Shown in pieces: positions 23,492 to 23,614 of a stretch of DNA of 23,614 bases (position 1 is its first letter; every line of letters begins with the position of its first letter). A model generated the notes under the pieces. It made no database searches. It was not told where the DNA came from and saw only the letters and a list, made by a program, of their open reading frames with translations. Origin of the DNA: JAZNGX01 sp045576675 (lineage in GTDB: Bacteria; Bacillota; Clostridia; Monoglobales; Firm-18); NCBI GenBank assembly GCA_045576675.1, contig JAZNGX010000068.1:1-23614 (forward strand), written 5' to 3'. A program made the position numbers and the translations under genes.

Positions 23492-23545
23492 AGGGCGTGT
23501 CTCAATAAGTGATTTTTCACTTAATTGAGGCAACGCCCTCTTTTT
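23492..23545 (+). terminator. Terminator of the clpE-like operon
   Basis: Long stem (23492-23512 with 23517-23539) with two single-base bulges and a 4-base loop, followed by five T at 23541-23545. It begins 5 bases after the stop of the anchored protein gene. Confidence 0.85.
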
Positions 23546-23614
23546 CTGCCCAAAATGTGGATAATTTTTAGAAATCTTATTAATTTTTGGTACACAAAGT
23601 AAAGCTCGTTGTTT
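23546..23614. other. AT-rich sequence to the window end, no feature seen
   Basis: The last 69 bases hold no gene or clear signal. Confidence 0.4.

Overview
The window reads as a chromosomal segment of an AT-rich, low-GC Gram-positive bacterium of the class Clostridia, probably an anaerobic gut-type spore former. The evidence is strong AGGAGG-type ribosome sites, near-consensus TTGACA/TATAAT promoters, a YlmC/YmxH sporulation-type PRC-barrel protein, a ClpE-type zinc-finger Clp ATPase, an ECF-type queuosine-precursor transporter and BlaI/M56 signalling genes. The genus cannot be fixed from this sequence alone.

Layout. Positions 1-1310 hold the 3' part of a large serine recombinase, so the left edge lies in or beside an integrated element; two perfect hairpin terminators and a GC-richer spacer separate it from the rest. 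A leftward pair follows: glmM (cell-wall amino sugar) and queT. A short rightward gene (ymxH-like) precedes the most unusual part, 3775-10982. This is one apparent rightward operon driven by a consensus promoter buried inside a perfect 46-bp palindromic operator. It encodes a BlaI-type repressor, a truncated M56 (BlaR1-like) membrane metalloprotease that stops right after its zinc site, and then four single-pass membrane proteins that all start with the same 30-residue module (MLE..(Y/F)TTKMS.DK...LQ.RF.KI) followed by one membrane helix. Their outer parts differ: a large propeller-like region, a DUF4825-like region, a copper-amine-oxidase-N-like region, and a copper-amine-oxidase-N-like region joined to an M23 peptidase. 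An M28 peptidase lipoprotein and a small anchored surface protein sit between them. My reading is a 'split BlaR1' in which the protease and the transmembrane-plus-sensor half are separate polypeptides, with several alternative sensors for one protease and one repressor.

The rest looks like core genome. A leftward operon at 10988-13595 carries a small membrane protein, a Dabb protein, metF and an aldo/keto reductase, with a clear promoter and a 95-nt potentially structured leader. murC is divergent and rightward. It meets a leftward pyrH-nrdR-PHP phosphoesterase operon tail to tail with a 29-bp coding overlap. rnhA and a CopZ-like metal-binding protein run rightward, followed by a 303-bp MITE-like element with inverted ends. 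Then come a leftward malic enzyme gene and a leftward membrane protein gene (DUF2238-like), each with its own promoter, and a rightward clpE-like gene followed by a membrane-anchored protein and a terminator at 23492-23545.

All family assignments come from reading motifs; no database search was run. No tRNA, rRNA or CRISPR array was seen.
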